Below, one piece after another: positions 53,152-55,474 of a stretch of 55,474 nucleotides of DNA. The translations under genes were made by a program, and so were the position numbers. The stretch comes from Burkholderiales bacterium. GTDB taxonomy: Bacteria; Pseudomonadota; Gammaproteobacteria; Burkholderiales; Chitinimonadaceae. The DNA lies in the NCBI GenBank assembly GCA_019234745.1, contig JAFAKZ010000348.1, positions 1-55,474 of the forward strand. Reading direction: 5' to 3'. Within the stretch, counting starts at the first letter, position 1. Each line of letters starts with the position of its first letter. The notes under the pieces were generated by a model, which was not told where the DNA came from, made no database searches, and saw only the letters and a list, made by a program, of their open reading frames with translations.

Positions 53152-53922
53152 ATGACCGTCGTCGCAGTCTTCAATCAAAAAGGGGGCGTGGGCAAGACCA
53201 CGGCCACGGCCAATCTGGCCGCCGCGATGGCGAAAAACGGGCTCGCCCCGCTGGCCATCGACTTCGATCCACAGGCCCACCTTACTGCCTTGTCCGGCCT
53301 CAACCCGACGGCCAAGGACACCATCTACGGCTTTTACCAGGACAAGCACGCGCTATCCGACCTCGTGCACACGCTGCCCAATGGGGTGAACTTCATCCCG
53401 TCCCATATGGAGCTGGCCAAGGTCGACATGATGTTGAGCCAGAACCGGCGCGACCTGCGGCGGCTCAAGAAGGCGCTGGTGGATGAGATGTTGAGCATGG
53501 ACGGCGTACCGGTGCTCATCGACTGCTGCCCCATGCTGGGTGTGCTGTCGCTGTCCGCGCTGATTGCCGCCGACGTCGTGCTGGTGCCCGTCACAGCAGA
53601 GTATCTTGCCTTGAACGGCGCGCAGCAGCTCGACCAGACCCTGCGCGGCCTGGCCGCCAAGGGCATCAAGCGCCCGCGCAAGGTATTCATCAACCGCTAC
53701 CAGCGCGGCCACCCCACATCCGAAAAGGTCGCCCTGGAACTCACGCACCGCTATGGCACGGACTTCTGCCGCACGCGTGTGTTCGAGAGCCAGAGCGTGC
53801 TGGAAGGTATCGGCCAGTACCAGGACGTATTTACCTTCGCGCCCGATTCCGAAGGCGCGGAAGACTTCAGCTATCTGCTGGACGAGCTGATCGAATGCGG
53901 CTTCATCAAGGTCAGCATGTAG
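53152..53922 (+). CDS. ParA/MinD-family ATPase (orphan)
   Basis: 256 residues. Deviant Walker A FNQKGGVGKTT with signature K10 and K15; switch I FDPQAHLTAL; Walker B-like VLIDCCPMLGVLSLSAL; VPVTAEYLALNGAQQL. No N-terminal DNA-binding extension, so it is a small type Ib/MinD-like ATPase, not the plasmid type Ia. No parB, parS or replication gene follows; instead a secreted TPR protein overlaps its end by 28 bases. It probably positions some cargo on the nucleoid or the membrane. The start has GGGAG about ten bases upstream. Confidence 0.9.
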   Translation: MTVVAVFNQKGGVGKTTATANLAAAMAKNGLAPLAIDFDPQAHLTALSGLNPTAKDTIYGFYQDKHALSDLVHTLPNGVNFIPSHMELAKVDMMLSQNRRDLRRLKKALVDEMLSMDGVPVLIDCCPMLGVLSLSALIAADVVLVPVTAEYLALNGAQQLDQTLRGLAAKGIKRPRKVFINRYQRGHPTSEKVALELTHRYGTDFCRTRVFESQSVLEGIGQYQDVFTFAPDSEGAEDFSYLLDELIECGFIKVSM

Positions 53923-54827
53923 CCTTGCGATCGCTGCTGTGCGTTCTGCTTGCAGCGGCGGTACAGGCATCCGACGTCGAAGCGTGGTGGGACTTCGACC
54001 ACCCGAAGGATTCCGAGCAGCGTTTCCGCCAGGAAGTGGCCGTCGCCGAGCAAAACGGCGACTTGAATGAACGGGGCGAGCTGATGAGCCAGATTGCCCG
54101 TGCGCAAGCCATGCAGGGCCAGTTCAAGGCGGCGCAGGAAACGCTCGATCAACTGCAGCAGGAACTCCCCAAGCTCGCCCCCATTGTCAGCGTGCGCTTC
54201 ACGTTGGAACAAGGCCGCATGATCCAGGCCCTGGGTGACCCCAAACGCGCCTGGCGCTGGTACCACGCGGCATTGCAGCTGGCGCAGAAGAACAAGCTGG
54301 ACTTCTTCGCCATCGACGCCATGCACATGATGGCCTTGACCGAGAAAGGCCAGGCCGCGTTGGATTGGAATCTAAAGGCCGCTGCCTTGGCCGAACACAG
54401 CGATGCCGCCAATGCCGACGACTGGCTAGGCTCGCTGTACAACAATGTCGGCTGGCTGTATTACGACCTCAAGGACTACGACAAGTCGCTGGCCTACCTC
54501 AAGCGCGCACAAGCCTGGCATGAGGCACACGGTTCAGACAGGCCGCTGTTGATCGCGCGCTGGGGCGTGGCCAAGCTACTGCGCCTGACCGGCGAATCGG
54601 CAAAAGCCCTCGCCATACAACTCGACCTCGAGCGCGCCTGGAAGCAACATGGCACGGAAGACGGCTTCGTCTACGAAGAAGTGGCCGAGGGTTATTTCAC
54701 GGAAGGCAATATCGACAAGGCGCGGGAATACTACAGCAAGGCCTATGAGGTGATGTCGAAGGATACCTGGCTGGCGCAACGGGACCCAGCGCATCTGGCA
54801 CGCCTGAAAAAGCTGGCCAACCAATAG
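53895..54827 (+). CDS. Secreted TPR-repeat protein
   Basis: 310 residues if started at ATG 53895; a TTG at 53925 (RSLLCVLLAAAVQAS) gives a shorter, cleaner signal peptide. After the signal, SDVEAWWDFDHPKDSEQRFR leads into TPR-like repeats: NERGELMSQIARAQAMQGQF, AWRWYHAALQLAQKN, SLYNNVGWLYYDLKDYDKSL and EEVAEGYFTEGNIDKAREYY. Likely periplasmic and involved in protein-protein contact. The 28-base overlap with parA implies one transcript. No enzyme motif is present. Confidence 0.8.
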   Translation: MRLHQGQHVALRSLLCVLLAAAVQASDVEAWWDFDHPKDSEQRFRQEVAVAEQNGDLNERGELMSQIARAQAMQGQFKAAQETLDQLQQELPKLAPIVSVRFTLEQGRMIQALGDPKRAWRWYHAALQLAQKNKLDFFAIDAMHMMALTEKGQAALDWNLKAAALAEHSDAANADDWLGSLYNNVGWLYYDLKDYDKSLAYLKRAQAWHEAHGSDRPLLIARWGVAKLLRLTGESAKALAIQLDLERAWKQHGTEDGFVYEEVAEGYFTEGNIDKAREYYSKAYEVMSKDTWLAQRDPAHLARLKKLANQ

Positions 54828-54844
54828 TAGGACGGCCCCCGGGA

Positions 54845-55474
54845 TTATTCGCCGGACTGCCAACCGCCGCCGTGTGCGGCATTCTCGAAGCGCGACCAGT
54901 GACCCAGGAAGGTAAGCTTGACGGTACCCGTGGGGCCGTTACGGTGCTTACCTACGATGATCTCGGCCAGACCCTTGTCCGGCGAATCCGGGTTGTAGTA
55001 CTCGTCGCGGTACAGAAAGATGATCAAGTCGGCATCCTGCTCGATGGCGCCCGATTCCCGCAAATCCGACATCATAGGGCGCTTGTTGGGGCGTTGTTCC
55101 ACCGAACGCGAGAGCTGCGACAGCGCGATGATGGGCACACGCAATTCACGCGCCAAGCCCTTGAGCGAACGGGAGATTTCGCCCAGTTCCGTGGCGCGGT
55201 TCTGGTCGCGCCCGGAACCGCTCATCAGCTGGATATAGTCGAGCACGATCAAGCCGAGCTTGCCATCGTGCTGGCGCGCCAGGCGGCGGGCGCGGGCGCG
55301 CACTTCCAGCGCGGTGAGCGCCGGCGTCTCGTCGATATAGATGGGCGCTTCGCTGAGCTTGCCAGCGGCATAGGTCAGCTTCTGCCAATCGTCGTCTTCC
55401 AGGCGCCCTGTCTTGATCTTGTGCTGATCCAGCCGACCCACGGAGCCGATCATACGCATGGCGAGCTGTGCGCC
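54845..55474 (-). CDS. dnaB: Replicative DNA helicase DnaB, C-terminal part
   Basis: The last 209 codons of dnaB; the frame is open to the right edge (GAQLAMRMIGSVGRLDQHKI), where Walker A lies just beyond the window. Visible parts of the RecA-like ATPase are Walker B LGLIVLDYIQLMSG, the DNA-loop and motif H3 region ELGEISRSLKGLARELRVP followed by IIALSQLSRSVEQRP, SDLRESGAIEQDADLIIFLY and arginine-finger segment KHRNGPTGTVKLTF. The protein ends in a short HGGGWQSGE tail. It converges on the TPR gene with 17 bases between stops. Confidence 0.96.
   Translation of the reverse strand, partial: GAQLAMRMIGSVGRLDQHKIKTGRLEDDDWQKLTYAAGKLSEAPIYIDETPALTALEVRARARRLARQHDGKLGLIVLDYIQLMSGSGRDQNRATELGEISRSLKGLARELRVPIIALSQLSRSVEQRPNKRPMMSDLRESGAIEQDADLIIFLYRDEYYNPDSPDKGLAEIIVGKHRNGPTGTVKLTFLGHWSRFENAAHGGGWQSGE

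Noticed and set aside
53152..53922. ParA as a sign of a plasmid or integrated element
   Set aside because: No parB, rep, integrase or composition change; neighbours are core chromosomal genes (PIN-PhoH, dnaB).

Overview
The window is GC-rich chromosomal DNA from a Gram-negative proteobacterium. I read it as a betaproteobacterium, most likely in or near the Neisseriales (Chitinimonas-like). Supporting signs are zipA next to ligA, recJ next to an RpfE-type gene, bcp followed by a PIN-PhoH gene, a single LolC/E-type permease paired with lolD, and DUF1631. This placement rests on gene content and recall, not on a search. No tRNA, rRNA, CRISPR array, prophage or transposase gene is visible. Almost all of the sequence is coding.

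Bases 1-15269 are one long run of minus-strand genes. Read in the direction of transcription it goes FecR-like protein, response regulator, zipA, ligA, galU, a GNAT acetyltransferase, a methylthio-nucleoside phosphorylase, peptide deformylase, a TPR protein with a glycosyltransferase-like C-terminal half, and then the full pseudaminic acid (CMP-Pse) pathway pseB-pseC-pseF-pseG-pseH-pseI. PseI runs off the left edge. Many of these genes overlap through TGATG or ATGA junctions. The Pse block makes the nonulosonic acid used for flagellin or surface glycosylation, and the TPR-glycosyltransferase just upstream is a candidate for using it.

Bases 15474-28241 hold the class A penicillin-binding protein (+), a dienelactone hydrolase-like enzyme, a chemoreceptor, a ClcB-like chloride channel/transporter with CBS domains, ubiB, a secreted NlpC/P60 peptidase (+), an unrecognised 139-aa protein and mutS. 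Bases 28241-33891 hold a CdsA-like, PlsC-like and YnbA-like phospholipid module, then rlmB, recJ and an RpfE-like gene. Bases 33891-44188 hold a possible PilZ-type protein, lolC/E-lolD-serB (+), three alpha/beta hydrolases and a large DUF1631 protein. The right part has a PAS-GGDEF-EAL protein divergent from mfd, then bcp, PIN-PhoH, an orphan ParA with a secreted TPR protein (all +), and the C-terminal end of dnaB entering from the right on the minus strand.

The most unusual non-coding signal is a family of three hairpins at 1015-1066, 24919-24978 and 25463-25517. Each has two 26-nt arms with CTAG (once CTAA) at the outer ends. The arm interiors differ between elements but match within each element, and there is no U-tract. 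One of them supplies the stop codon of pseH, and the other two bracket the unrecognised 139-aa gene. They look like back-to-back transposon termini rather than ordinary terminators. Apart from this the region is mostly core housekeeping DNA; I did not find a convincing new defence or mobile system.
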